A DNA stretch of 64,000 nt from Papilionanthe hookeriana x Papilionanthe teres (taxonomy: Eukaryota > Streptophyta > Magnoliopsida > Asparagales > Orchidaceae). Where the stretch lies: assembly GCA_022702705.1 (NCBI GenBank), contig CM040428.1, forward strand, positions 103,248,022 through 103,312,021. Reading direction: 5' to 3'. A model generated the notes under the pieces. The model was not told the origin of the DNA. It made no database searches and worked only from the letters and a program-made list of their open reading frames with translations. Shown here one piece after another: positions 44,963 to 56,010 of the stretch (the first letter of the stretch is position 1; the number at the start of each line of letters is the position of its first letter). A program made the position numbers and the translations under genes.

Positions 44963-46203
44963 ATTGAAACCTGGGTTTCAACCTCGAGATTGCGAAGAGA
45001 ACTGGAATTTAGGTACCAGCCTCGGAGTGAGAATCAGAGTTTAAGTATCGACGGAAAAAGGGTGAGAATCAGAATTTAGGTACTGATCTTGAGAGAGTGA
45101 GATTTGGAATTTAAGTATCAAATCTGAAAGAGAATCAAAATTTAAGTATCGATCTCGAAAAGGATGAGAATCAGAATTTAGGTACAGATCTCGAAATGAG
45201 AGTCAAAATTTAGGTACCGACCTCGAAGGAAGAGAACTGGAATTTAGGTACCAGTCTCGGAATTTAGAATTGAAATTTAGGTATCAATTCGAAAGAGAAT
45301 CAAAATTTAGGTATCGATCTCAAATGAGAGTCGGAATTTAGGTACCGACCTCGAAGGAAGAGAACTGGAATTTAGGTACCAGCCTCGAATGAAATGGGAA
45401 TCAGAATTTAGGTACTGATCCCGAAAAGAGAGTCGGAATTTAGGTACCGACCTCAAAAGGAGAGAACTGGAATTTAGGTACCAGTCTCGGAAGAGAATCG
45501 AAATTTAGGTATCGATCTCGAAAAGAGAGTCGGAATTTAGGTACCGACCTCAAAAGGAGAGAACTGGAATTTAGTTACTAGCCTCGAAGGAAGAGAACTG
45601 GAATTTAGGTACCAGTCTCGGAAATTTAGAATTGAAATTTAGGTATCAATTTGAAAGAGAATCGAAATTTAGGTATCAATCTCGAATGAGAGTCGGAATT
45701 TAGGTACCGACCTCGAAGGAAGACAACTGGAATTTAGGTACCAGTCTCGAAATTTAGAATTGAAATTTAGGTATCAATTTGAAAGAGAATCGAAATTTAG
45801 GTATCAATTTGAAAGAGAATCGAAATTTAGGTACCGACCTCGAAGGAAGAGAACTGGAATTTAGGTACCAGTCTCGAGAGTTGAGAATTGAAATTTAAGT
45901 ATCAATTCGAAAGAGAATCGAAATTTAGGTATCGATCTCGAAAGATGGGAATAAGAATTTTGGTACTGATCCCAAAATGAGAACTGGAATTTAGGTACCA
46001 GTCTCGATAGTTGAGAATTGAAATTTAAGTATCAATTCGAAAGAGAATCAAAATTTAGGTATCTATCTCGGAAAGAGAGTCGGAATTTAGGTACCGATCT
46101 CGAAATGAGAACTAGAATTTAGGTACCAATCTCGAAAGTTTGAAAGAGGACTAGAAGTTAGGCTCTAGCCTCGAAGAGAACTGGAAGTTAGGCTCCAGTC
46201 TCA
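44963..46203 (-). repeat. Tandem array of about 38 hairpins with compensatory stems
   Basis: Units of about 31-35 bp each have a 5-7-bp inverted repeat around a near-constant loop AATTTAGGTA (plus strand). Stem pairs differ between units but stay complementary: ACTGG/CCAGT, ATCGA/TCGAT, GTCGG/CCGAC, ATCAG/CTGAT, GAATTGA/TCAATTC, GATTTG/CAAATC, CTAGA/TCTAG. An outer GAG/CTC (GGG/CCC in one unit) extends many stems past a bulged A. Four-hairpin blocks recur every 127-129 bp (starts near 45597, 45726, 45853, 45982). Stops in all frames rule out coding. Confidence 0.9.
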
Positions 46204-46962
46204 AAGATTTATCTGTATGAAGAGGGACCCAGTCCCATGCCATCAGAACCAAATCAAACAAAGTTCATGGCTCCGTGTCAATAGAACTAGTCGATCCTCT
46301 AAGACACAGAAGCAAGAGAATTGAAAGGAGCTGGTAAGGGTACCAAGCTAAAAAGACTTGACATAGCAATAAGTCGAGGAAAATATTCAAATTTCAAAAG
46401 AGTTTCAAACAGATTTCGATTGAGGAAAGAACTGAAAGGTTCGAATCAGAGGATTCAGATCGGAATTCAATTTGAGATTTAGATTCGTTTTGTTTGTCCT
46501 TTAACGATCCCATTTTTTTATTTTTGTTGTTTATTTAGTGTTCATGTGAATTTGAAGTTCATTTTAATATTTAGATTTTTAGGAAAAATTCTCATTTATT
46601 TTGTTTTCTTTTCTATTCTTCGTTCAAAGTTCATTTAACTCTAATGGCGTTTCCCAGTCAATTTGCACAAAAAGAGGTGAAGGCAAAATATGACGTAGTC
46701 ATTTTCATTCTAACTCGCTGAAAGTACATCATACAACATGATCTAGTCATGATGACATTTTCCTCAGAAATTTAATGTCTCATACAATCCATGTAAATCC
46801 AAAACGGACTGTGTAAGTTTCTTGTTGATCCATCCAAAAGCGTTTGTCAAAAATCCATGTATGAATTAGTAAGAAACATGGGTAATAACATCACCTTCCA
46901 AGCCATCCTTGGCGGGAATGCCGCATGGATGTGCATTGGAGGTGTGCTATTTCCCATGTAAC
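46204..46962 (-). other. 3' untranslated spacer between the AlkB ORF and the hairpin array
   Basis: About 760 bp. No gene or clear repeat. Purine-rich on the plus strand up to 46450, T-rich from 46500 to 46620. Confidence 0.4.
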
Positions 46963-48452
46963 TCACAGCTCGTAGGGCCGGAGATTCTCCAATTCTGGAT
47001 CTGGCTGAAAGTGGTAAGGCATTTTTTTGTCTTCCATTCTTCTAAAAGTAACTGAGATCCGCTCCACAAGAACTCCTGGAATGCAATGCTTCGCAACGTC
47101 TGCTCTGTTTCCTTTTATCACCAGGACGGAACCTACCGGTAGTGGTATCTCCACCGGCCCTCGGAACTCACCGGGGCCTGCAATCCGGAGGTCAGATCCG
47201 AACATGATGTTGCACTGGCTGAGGAATGACACTGTGCAGAAGGGTCTAACAAAGTCATGATGATCTATATGCGGAGGTACGCGGTTGCCTTCCTTGTAGA
47301 TGTTGATAATGCGAGCTGTTGGGTATGCGATACGCGAGCGATACCCTCCATGTTATCATCCTTTTCACCATTCTCTTGATGACTCTTGGCATTGGATCCA
47401 CCTCACCGCGACGAAGTATTCCTGGTGGGTTTCCTTTTCTGTCTATGGCAAAATTGTAGCAACATCCGCATTGGATTGTAACTCTTCCCTTTCCTGGCAT
47501 CCATATTCGGGGTTCTAAATATGTCTTTTCTATCAGGAGGCCAGCTCGACCCATTTTCTGTAATTCGAGGATGCAGTCTAAAATTTGTTGTTGCTCATAG
47601 TCTGAGAAAACATCTGTATACAGCTCGAGGCCTTCCACGATGTTGACCCTCTTGTTTCCAATTCTTTCAAAGTATTCAAAGGTTTTCTTCTCGACTAGCT
47701 GCATTTTCTCCAGCTCGTATTCCGGGATTATCTGAAGTCCTTGGTGTCTAGTAACATACTACGGGATGTATGGCTCAACCCCAGCACGTTCTTCTGCATG
47801 TATCGGCTCCTCGGGGATAGTCTCCGTAGGGACATCCTCCGGGGTTGTTTTCGCAACAAGACTCTTCGAATCCGGTACGTATGCTCGGCGTCGAGGTACT
47901 GACTCTATTTCTGCTTTTCTTGGTATTTCTTTTATTTGTTCCGACCTTCTTGGAATTGACTTTCTTCTTTCTGGTTCCTGACGAACCGGTCTTCTTGGAG
48001 CATTTGCACTAACGGTATCCACTGTCTGTTTATGTTGATCTTCTGCTAACTTGGTCAACATTTTGCGAATGCGACGATTCTTATTTCTTCGCTGGGTAGC
48101 AGTGGGAGTAGCTCTCCTTACCCCTTGAATTTCTGTGGGCGCGGTGCTGACAAGCCTACCCTCTGCTGTGGCAACCACGGACTTAATTTTCCTATCTTCT
48201 TCAGTTTCATGCGCGGCGTTTTCTTTTCTTTTCTTGTTACTGGATTGGTGGCTCGGGCCACCCATTTTCATCACTGTCTGGTCGTGAAGTTCTTCTCGAT
48301 CAGTCGGGATCCAATCATTTTCTTTGTATTGTAAAGTCGGTCGGTGTGAAGTACGAGTCAATCTCTATCACTGCTCCATCTCTCACCCTCTTTTCATCAA
48401 GTGCTAGACTCACGCCATTTCTAAAGTTTAGAACAAACCGCTCGTTCGACAT
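46963..48452 (-). pseudogene. Downstream ORF: ORF1-like N-terminus fused to an ALKBH9-type RNA demethylase domain
   Basis: ATG 48452 (MSNERFVLNFRNGVSLALDE) resembles the start of ORF1 (57117). A frameshift near 48340 leads to a basic region (QRRNKNRRIRKMLTKLAEDQ) also like ORF1. After one stop (47761-47759, CAG to TAG) comes an AlkB-family 2-oxoglutarate/Fe(II) dioxygenase of the plant ALKBH9 type: IVEGLELYTDVFSDYEQQQI, GKGRVTIQCGCCYNFA and GNPPGILRRGEVDPMP. A one-base insertion near 47310 shifts the frame, then VPPHIDHHDFVRPFCTVSFL, FGSDLRIAGPGEF, PLPVGSVLVIKGN, ADVAKHCIPG, RISVTFRRM. The metal ligands (HID at 47271-47263, distal His at 47088-47086) and the 2-oxoglutarate Arg are present. 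Plant relatives remove m6A from RNA. The domain is intronless and about 490 codons in all. Confidence 0.85.
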
Positions 48453-48778
48453 TTCCCTGCTAAAAGAACAACGAAAGGATCAGGGGCTGTACTAAGAACA
48501 AGAACAATAAGAAAAAAACTTAACAATTCTTATTCACTTCTTTTAAATTTAAAGGTGGAAGGAAGAGATGAGAAAATATCAGAAATGAATGGATTTAAAA
48601 GGAAAGATTGACACTTTATTATTATGATTTCCCATGTTTTTCTTTTTAACATTTTTGTTGATGAGATTTTTTTATCATCCATTTTATTTTGTTTTGGGGT
48701 CAGACCCAGTCACAAAGTGATTACTTCACCCGTGTTTCTAGGGATAAGATTCTATTTTAGAGGCCACCCTTCGAAACA
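48453..48778 (-). other. Spacer between integrase and the downstream ORF
   Basis: About 325 bp, no gene. It contains A-rich and T-rich runs. It could hold a splice acceptor or internal start for the AlkB ORF; no such signal can be fixed by eye. Confidence 0.4.
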
Positions 48779-50019
48779 TCAGGTTGCGTAATACTTCTTT
48801 AAATACCGTCCATTGATTGGAAGAATAGGTCGTTCTCCACGGCAATTCACAAGCTGGTAGAAACCTATTGAGTAGACTGTCTCGACGATTAATGGCCCTT
48901 CCCATGTTGATTCAAATTTACCTCCTATCTTGCGATGTGCAAGAATAGGTCTTCTGAGAACAAGAACTAAGTCACCGACTTTGAAAGTTCTTGGGCGGAC
49001 CAGTTTATCATGGGCCTGGATCATCTTGGCTTGATACAGTTCCAAATTCTGTTGTGTGGAAAGTCTTTTCCCTTCCAAGCTTTCCCATTCTTCTAGTAGT
49101 AGTCTGGCATTTTCTTCTATAGTGATCTTTCCTGCAACTGCAATTCAGAGTGACGGAAGCTGAACTTCCAGGGGCAAAACGGCCTCGGACCCGTACACTA
49201 AAGCGTAAGGCGTTGACTGAGTAGGAGTCCTAAAAGTTGTCCTGCAGGCCCATAAGGCTTCTAACAACTTCTCGTGCCAATTTCTCTTGTTGTCGTCCAA
49301 AGTTTTCTTTAAAATTTGAACAAGAGTTTTATTAAAAGCCTCGGCCAAGCCGTTTGCTCTTGGATAGTAGATTGTTGAGTATCGCTAATCGATCTCGTGT
49401 CTTCTGACAAAATTATAGATCTTTGTACTTTTGAATGCAGACCCATTATCTGAAATGATCCTGCGCAGTACCCCGAAACGGTAGACGACTTCGTTCTTGA
49501 AAAACTGTCACATGGTGTGCCTTTACTTCTCTGAGTGGTATAACTTCTGCCCACTTAGAAAAGTAGTATGTAGCTGCAAGGATGAAGCACTGTCCCCTTG
49601 AAGAAGGCGGTTCTATCGGCACCACTATATCTGTGCCCCAACACTCAAATGGCCATGACGCAATTGTCGAATGTAGCACATTTGGAGGTTGGTGTAGAAC
49701 CACTCCGTGTACTTGGCACTGGTGACAACTTTTGGCGACTTTCATACAGTCGGTCATCATTGAGGGCCAGTAGTACCCTATTCTTTTAATCTTCATTTTC
49801 ATTTTCGGACCCGACTGATGAGCACGACAAAGTCCAGAGTGTACTTCTTTAACAATTTTACGAGCCTCGGACCCGCTCAGGCATCTTAGCCACATCTAAT
49901 CAAAAGACCTTCTGTATAATGTATTGTTTATTAATGTGTAAGACATAATTCTTTTCTTGATTTGATGGGCTAATGACTTATCGTCCGGTAGGTTTCCTGT
50001 CTGCAAGTAGTCTATTAAT
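48779..50019 (-). pseudogene. Integrase of the Ogre-type element, broken
   Basis: The zinc region reads VHSGLCRAHQSGPKMKMKIK and CHQCQVHG. Catalytic Asp in ECWGTDIVV (about 49640), Asp in ISDNGSAFKS (about 49450) and Glu in GLAEAFNKTL (about 49335) are all kept. The C-terminus (FKVGDLVLVLRRPILAH, GKFESTWEGPLIVETV, NGRYLKKYY) ends at 48779. A frameshift near 49500 and a stop near 49388 break it. No chromodomain is seen. It is followed by the AlkB ORF instead of the LTR. Confidence 0.87.
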
Positions 50020-50625
50020 GGCTACCACCAATCTTCTATATTTTCTGTCACTGCTGCAATTGTTTCTTCTGCTTTTCTTTCTGATTTGTGTATTGTATCC
50101 ATGTCGAGCTGTGATAGGACCTGTCGTCCTTGAACTGACACTTCAACTAACTCATCCTGCAAGCAGGCAAATTCCTTTGCAAGGCGGGCTAACGCATCGG
50201 CGAGAGCATTTTCTTTTCTGGGAATCTTGTAGATTGTTAAGTTTGGAATTTGTTCCAACAATTTCATGGTATACTGAAAGTACTGATCGAGTTTTGGCTT
50301 TAAAATTCTGTACTGTCCGGTGACCTATTGAATGATCAACTGAGAATCTCTGTAGATGTTGATGTCCGTTATCCCCATCTGAATGGTTAATTCTAATCCA
50401 GTTATAAGGGCTTCGTATTCTGCCTTGTTGTTTGTACACGGTTCTGTTAAGTGGTAGGAGTATTTTAACATCCCCCGCTCCGGTGTTATAAAGATTAATC
50501 CGATTCCTGCCTTACCGGGCACTATCGTTTGCAATTATTTGTTCTTCTGTGCTGAGGACGCACCGTCGAAGTATAATTCCCAACGTCGATCATCAGGGTC
50601 TTCTAGGCTCATTATCTGCTCGTCA
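50020..50625 (-). pseudogene. Second, archaeal-type RNase H (aRH)
   Basis: RRWELYFDGASSAQ (Asp), NNKAEYEALITGLELTIQMG (Glu), INIYRDSQLIIQ (Asp) and ENALADALARLAKEF (Asp) give the four-carboxylate pattern of the additional RNase H found in Tat-lineage elements, between the ordinary RNase H and integrase. Stops at about 50535 and 50322 interrupt it. It is thought to back up or replace the retroviral RNase H activity. Its presence is strong support for the Tat/Ogre assignment. Confidence 0.85.
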
Positions 50626-50631
50626 GGCAAA

Positions 50632-51160
50632 TCATCGTCGAGAGGCGAATCCGCCGGTAAAGGATGTGCTGCAAGGAAGTCTGTTAGGACTTGTCCCTTT
50701 ACGGCGCGAAGAGGAACGAAAGTTATGTCGCAACAGTATCATCGACCACCTGGCAAGTCTGCCAGAGAGCGTCGGTCGGGTCAACAAGTATTGCAACAGA
50801 TTAACTCTCGAAATAAGGTTGACCTTATGAGAAAGCATGTAATTCCTGAGTTTTGAGCGGCGAAGATCAGGGCCAAACAATGCTTCTCAATTGGAGGATA
50901 CTTTACTTCCGTCAGAGTTAGACGACGACTTAAGTAGTAGAGAGCATTTTCTTTCCCCACGTCATTTACCTGGGTTAGCAGGGCTCCAAGGGAGTCGTCT
51001 AAAGACGCGGTATAAAGTATCAACGGTCTACTTGAGACTAGGGCTGCTAAGACAGGAGGTGTCATTAAGTATTGTTTGATGTCATCGAAGGCATGTTGAC
51101 ATTTGGAGTCCCAAGTAAACTTGGCATCCTTCTTAACCAAAGCGAGAAAAGGTCGACACC
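50632..51160 (-). pseudogene. Gypsy-type RNase H of the Ogre-type element
   Basis: KDAKFTWDSKCQHAFDDIKQ leads into PLILYTASLDDSLGALLTQV, YYLSRRLTLTEVKYPPIEKH and CLALIFAAQ. A frameshift near 50860 then gives KLRNYMLSHKVNLISRVNLL. The first catalytic Asp (usually YxD/YxA.D) is changed to Ala-Ser, a common feature of Tat elements in which the second RNase H is present. Confidence 0.8.
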
Positions 51161-52240
51161 TTCACGACAAATTCGATATAAAGCGTCGAAGATATGCCAA
51201 CTTTCCTTGAAAGGATCGTAGCTGTTTCAAGGTTTTAGGAGGTGGCATTTCTAAAATAGCTTTAATCTTTTCCAGATCAATTTCAATCTCGCGATGTCGG
51301 ACAACAAATCCTAAGAATTTCCCGGAGGTGACGCCGAAGGCGCATTTTAAGGGATTCATCTTAAGGTTAAATTGTCTTAGACGCTCGAAAACAATTCTCA
51401 AATCATACAGGTGATCTTCTTTCAGTTTGCTTTTGATGACCACATCATCCACGTAGCACTCAACTTGGTTGTGAATGAGATCATCAAAAATCTTCGTCAT
51501 CGCTCTTTGGTATGTTGCTCCTGCGTTCTTTAGTCCGAATGACATTATTGTGTAGCAATACACACCGATCGACGTTCTGAATGTCGTGAGCTTTTCGTAT
51601 TCTGGTGTCATCTTTATCTAGTTGTATCCTGATGATCCATCCATGAATGAAAATATTTCATGTGTTGAAGCAATGTCGATCATCAGTTCTGGGATTGGTA
51701 GTGGAAATTCGTCCTTTGGACATGCTTTATTTAAATCTCTGAAATCTACGCAGATTCTGATCTGACCATTCTTCTTTCTGACTGGTACCACGTTGGCTAA
51801 CCAAGTGGGGTATTGTTCTTCACGGACAAATTTAGCGTCTATTAGCATCTTAACTTCGGCTATTACTTGTTGCTCAATTTCTAGACGCATTCTTCTGGGA
51901 GCTTGTCTGACTGGAATGGATGTAGGATCCACTCCTAGCCTGTGAACTGTGACTTCTGGAGCTAATCCTAGCATTTCGTCGTAACTCCAAGAAAAACAGT
52001 CCTTGAATTCCACTAGTAGCTTGATCATTTCCTCGGAATCTTCTTTATTGAGTAAGGAGCTAACAAAGGTTGGCCTAGGCTCTTCGCTAGTACCTAAGTT
52101 AACTTCCATTAACTCGTCTATTGTAGATTTGATTTCTTCCTCGAATTCTGGTGCAGCATCTCCGATTAGTAGATCTTCGAGATCTTCTGATGCTTCCAAG
52201 CAGTCTTTATTAGGTCCGCAAGTGACAACCAAACAAAATT
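51161..52240 (-). pseudogene. Reverse transcriptase of the Ogre-type element
   Basis: One frame with two stops. WSYDEMLGLAPEVTVHRLGV, KMLIDAKFVREEQYPTWLAN, RICVDFRDLNKACPKDEFPL, FMDGSSGYN followed by TAG (51620-51618; CAG in relatives), FGLKNAGATYQRAM, the catalytic CYVDDVVIKS (about 51450), NPLKCAFGVTSGKFLGFVV and FQGKLAYLRRFISNLS followed by TGA (51164-51162; CGA in relatives). Both catalytic Asp of YVDD and the Asp of FMDG are intact. It joins the protease upstream in the same frame. Confidence 0.9.
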
Positions 52241-52862
52241 CTGTATCATCAACTGATCCTACTGTGCCGAATCCGAGACCATGTTTTGAATTGGGAGGCC
52301 GACCGGCATTATTCCATAATCTTTCAAAATGTTGTGATTGACCTTTTGTCCATTGTCGAGGTAAGACACCACGTTGAATTAAATTTTGAACACAGGGAGA
52401 GTATCACTCAAAAGGTAGTTCCATTAATTCGGAAGAAGTAACATCTTCAAATTGTACATCTTTTTCATTATTGGAAGAAGAAGCACCACGGTAAAACTTG
52501 ATTGGCTTAGTACCACCACCATGCACCTCCTTGACCACCATACCCTCGATCTTATTAGAATGGATCGGGGTCAGGGTCATAGTATGTACATGATGGTTAA
52601 TCTTCTCGTACATTGATTTATATTCTTCATTCTTTTCATCTTCGAGAGAGATCTTGAACCAGGGTTTCTTTTGACTTATTGTCGCTGCTTCTTTCTAAAT
52701 TTATTCTTCTTCTTCGGAAGTGTTTTCCCAATCAACTTTGATGACTAGTTTCTTTTATCTAACTGTTCCAACATTTCTCCCACATCCTCGTCCCTGGCCT
52801 CAACCTCGGGTGCGAGTTCTAGAGAAATCTTCACCATCTCGCTGTAAGGGAGTGGTGAGTAA
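52241..52862 (-). other. Protease-RT linker of the Ogre-type element
   Basis: About 620 bp in the same frame as PR and RT, with a partly open stretch (52613-52404). Ogre elements are known to carry an intron in this part of pol; I cannot place splice sites with confidence by eye. Confidence 0.4.
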
Positions 52863-53670
52863 CTATTGGACTAGAACTTCAGGTTCTTCATCGTCTCGAA
52901 TTTCTTTTGCTTCCTTTGGTATGGTATTTTTGGAAAAGATTGTTTTCTTCGGAGGCACGTAGTAGGCCGCATCCTCATGAATTCCAATTCCATGCACGGA
53001 GAACGGTTGCAAATCACCTTTGATGCATTGTTCCCCTCCTTCGTAATACTTTATGCACTGGTACAGAGACAACGGTACCATCCGGTTTTCATGGATCCAT
53101 GGCCGACCCAGTAGAGCGTTGAACGATGTTTCAGAATCAATTATGTAGAATTTTGCGGTTGTCTTTGCTAAATCACCGGTCTTCATTAGTAGTGTTATTG
53201 ATCCAAGAGCTCTTTCTCCTTTTTGATTGAAGCCATTTAATAGCATCTTGTCTGCTTCAAGCTCGTGAGCATCAATTTCCAGATATGCTAGTGTCCAAAG
53301 ATTCATTATGTTGATTGATGCTCCCGGATCGACCAACACTCGGGAGAGCGTAAACTTTCCAATAGTTGACTCGAAATGTATAACGGTCGGTTGTGATCAG
53401 CTGTTCCCAGTAATAGATCATTGTTCGTGAAGGTAACACCTCACTGTTCTCTTAACAAGCAAACCTCGTTGAAGGAATTACCGGCCATTTGGGCTGAAAA
53501 AATCTCTGGATCAAGTAGAGCCTTGATCAGAGCCTCCCTCATCTCCTTTGACAGGATCAGAGCGTCGTATATGCTTAGTTTGGCTGGTAGCTTCCTAAGA
53601 TGGGCTAGCACGTTGTAGTCCACTTTATTACCATGTTCCTCGGTTTCTGCTCGAATGGGCGGTTCCTCTG
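52863..53670 (-). pseudogene. Aspartic protease of the Ogre-type element
   Basis: MLVDPGASINIMNLWTLAYL (53339) holds the active-site Asp in the form DPGAS, with Pro where Thr/Ser is usual. This may be decay. LLNGFNQKGERALGSITLLM, FYIIDSETSFNALLGRPWIH and LSLYQCIKYYEGGEQCIKG follow, all typical of Tat protease. Upstream, VLAHLRKLPAKLSIYDALIL (53623-53441) is the conserved gag-PR spacer in a different frame. Confidence 0.82.
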
Positions 53671-56010
53671 TCAGGGTTGGCTCTTCCGAGCAACCACACG
53701 CTTTTCTTTATCCTTTGGACCCATTCTAGGAGGTAAAACTTTTCCACTTCTTAAATTTACTTCAGTTATTTCTTCTGAATTTGGTGTTGAATCTGTAGGT
53801 GTATCCTCTTGAATTGGAATGACTGGCTTTTCTGATGTTGCTTGGGAATCTGATGGATCTAATTCTATCATGATTGAAGCCCCTTCGAATTCATAAATGG
53901 ACTCGTTGCTTGTCAAGCTTTCTAAGCCTCCTTTGTGAACATCTTCTTCGTCGTGGTCGTCGAGGTTGTGTATGATTTAAGAATTTTTATTTGTATTGGA
54001 ATCGAGATCTGGATTAAGCCGGTTGTCTTTAGTTACGTAATCGTTAGAAACAGTCAAAACGTAGCCAACGCCATAACCCTTATCATTATAAGATCCCGCC
54101 GGAGCGAGAAGATAATCATACAGAGTCAGGAGTTCGAGAGATTTCTCCCCTGAATCGGAAACAAGCATCCTAGGATAAGCAGCCCCTAGTCAACCCTTCG
54201 GAGCCTCAGTCTTCTTTTCTTCCACGATATTTTCCTCCTTCTGGGACGATTCTTCAATCGCAAGTGATAGTGCCAGCTCGACAGGTTTCAAACTCTGAGT
54301 TGAAGCGCGTACCGAAGCGGTCTGGATGTGATCCAAAATTTTCTTCGATGATCATGTCCAGACTGTACTCCATCCATCATCAGTCGTGTACGGGTTTATC
54401 GGAACAATGAGATCCGTTGAAATAACATTGACGAAACCTCCTTTCTGGGGTTCCTTCATGTATTCCTTTGAGATCGTTATGTTCCCTCTCCGGAGATTGT
54501 CATCAAGCCAACTCCTGAAAGTGATGCAATCCTCTATCTTGTGTCCGAGCATCTGGTGGTAAGGGCAATAGTTCGGATGATCTTTCTTATTGACTTCCTC
54601 CGGCTTCTTGGGCTCGCGGCGGTGAAAATCCGGTGTCTTTATTAGGCTGCGGAACATCTTCGCTACTGATTCAGTTTTGAATGGATATTCTCTATTTAGA
54701 AGTTCTCTTAAGGTACGCGATGAACGCGGCTATTGTTAATAATGTTGAGGCGACTGATAGCTTGGACGAGGTTGCTGATAACCCTGCTGAGGTTGCTGAT
54801 AGCCTTGCTGAGGTTGTTGGTATGTTCGTTGCGGTGGTTGGTAACTAGGCTGCGGTCGCTCTGGCGGTATCTGCATTGGCTGCTTGCCCTTATCTACTGC
54901 CGCAACGATTCCGGATTTCTTTTCAAATGTTTTCACTGGCTTCTGCTTATCGTTCTTGTTCGCGAAACTTAACTGCTTTGCCTCTTCTTGCAAACTCCCG
55001 GCCTTGCTAAGCAACTTCTCGAAAGTCTTGATTGTAAATCCTTTAAGGAGAAGTGCTATCGGGCCATTGATACTTTTAAGTTGGATACCGACTGCATGTT
55101 GTTCCTGAAGCTGGGGTTCACACTTCATGCTTAAGTTTCTCCATCGAAGTATGTAATCCACTAAAGTCTCGTTCGGCTTCTGTTGCTCCACCACTAGATC
55201 ACCGATAGTGATGTGGTGCTGAGCCCCGATAAATCGTTTAACGAAGAGATTCTCCAGTTCTGAAAAGGTCTTTACTGAGCCGTTCGACAATTCTACGTAC
55301 CAGTCGAAGGCAATCCCTGACAAACTGTTGACGAATTAGCGGAAGAGTAAAGCATTCCTCCCACCGGCATTGCAGCAACTAGCACGAAAATGTGCGACAT
55401 TCTGCCGAGGGTTTCCTGTTCCATCAAAATTCTTAAACATAGGTGGTACGAAGCCTTTCGGGTACTGGACTGCATCGAACTCCTCGGGGTAAGGTCTACC
55501 TGTCTGAATAGATGCTCCATTCTTGGATTGTGCTAGGTCCTCTCGCACCTGCTGTTCTACCATGCTCTTAATGTCCTTTTCTGGAATCATGTTTTGTGTA
55601 GAATCCTTCTTTGGTGATTCGTCTCCGTTGACGGATGTGATCTCCTTTCCCCCATCTGCAATATGGATGATTTCTGGGGGTGTTTCTTTCTGAGGTTGTA
55701 CCTGACTCTGGAGAGTGGCTAAGGCAGCAGCCATCTCTTCCATCCTCTTTGCCATCTGGGAAATTGTATCATCTCTTTCCCGAAGCTGTGCTCTCAACAC
55801 TTCCGGTTCATCTCTTTCTGCAGCTGCCGGAGCACCTTGTGAAGCGGATGATGCTCGCGTCTCAACCATGTTGATCTCGACATACTCCTCATCCATGAAC
55901 TCTGATGAGTCAACTTCATCTCCTAGTTCTTCTTCTCTTTCTTTTGCTAACCGTTGGATGTCGGTCCTTAACTTATCCATAGCATCCTCTAATGGCCTTT
56001 TCTGCACGGT
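53671..56010 (-). pseudogene. gag of the Ogre-type element
   Basis: The N-terminal part has an acidic region and a coiled coil (REDAMDKL-type start near 55980; ERDDTISQMAKRMEEMAAAL). Capsid: YPKGFVPPMFKNFDGTGNPR, a stop at 55338-55336 (TAA, CAA in relatives), GIAFDWYVELSNGSVKTFSE, LENLFVKRFIGAQHHITIGD and LVDYILRWRNLSMKC. A Gln/Pro/Tyr-rich tract with YQQPQQG repeats (54741-54850) follows. The zinc knuckle is of variant type, CPYHQMLGHKIEDC (C-H-H-C). Near the end is EVNLRSGKVLPPRM (about 53760), the usual bridge to protease. All main pieces share one frame with ORF1. Confidence 0.86.

Noticed and set aside
44963..46203. CRISPR-like array
   Set aside because: Spacing is regular, but there are no unique spacers. 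Units are variants of one hairpin, and the context is a plant retrotransposon.
44963..46203. Coding tandem repeat protein
   Set aside because: Unit lengths vary between 30 and 35 bp without keeping frame, and all frames contain stops.
46963..48361. A host ALKBH gene next to the element
   Set aside because: The frames lie between the element's integrase and its 3' LTR, on the element's sense strand, lack introns, and are joined to an ORF1-like N-terminus. They are best read as part of the element.
53935..54153. Plus-strand hydrophobic ORFs in the Ogre-type gag-pol region
   Set aside because: All overlap better-supported minus-strand gag-pol frames and have no family motif.
54733..54972. Leucine-rich plus-strand ORF resembling a membrane protein
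   Set aside because: It is the antisense shadow of the Gln/Pro-rich gag repeat; CAG/CAA repeats read as CTG/TTG leucines on the other strand.
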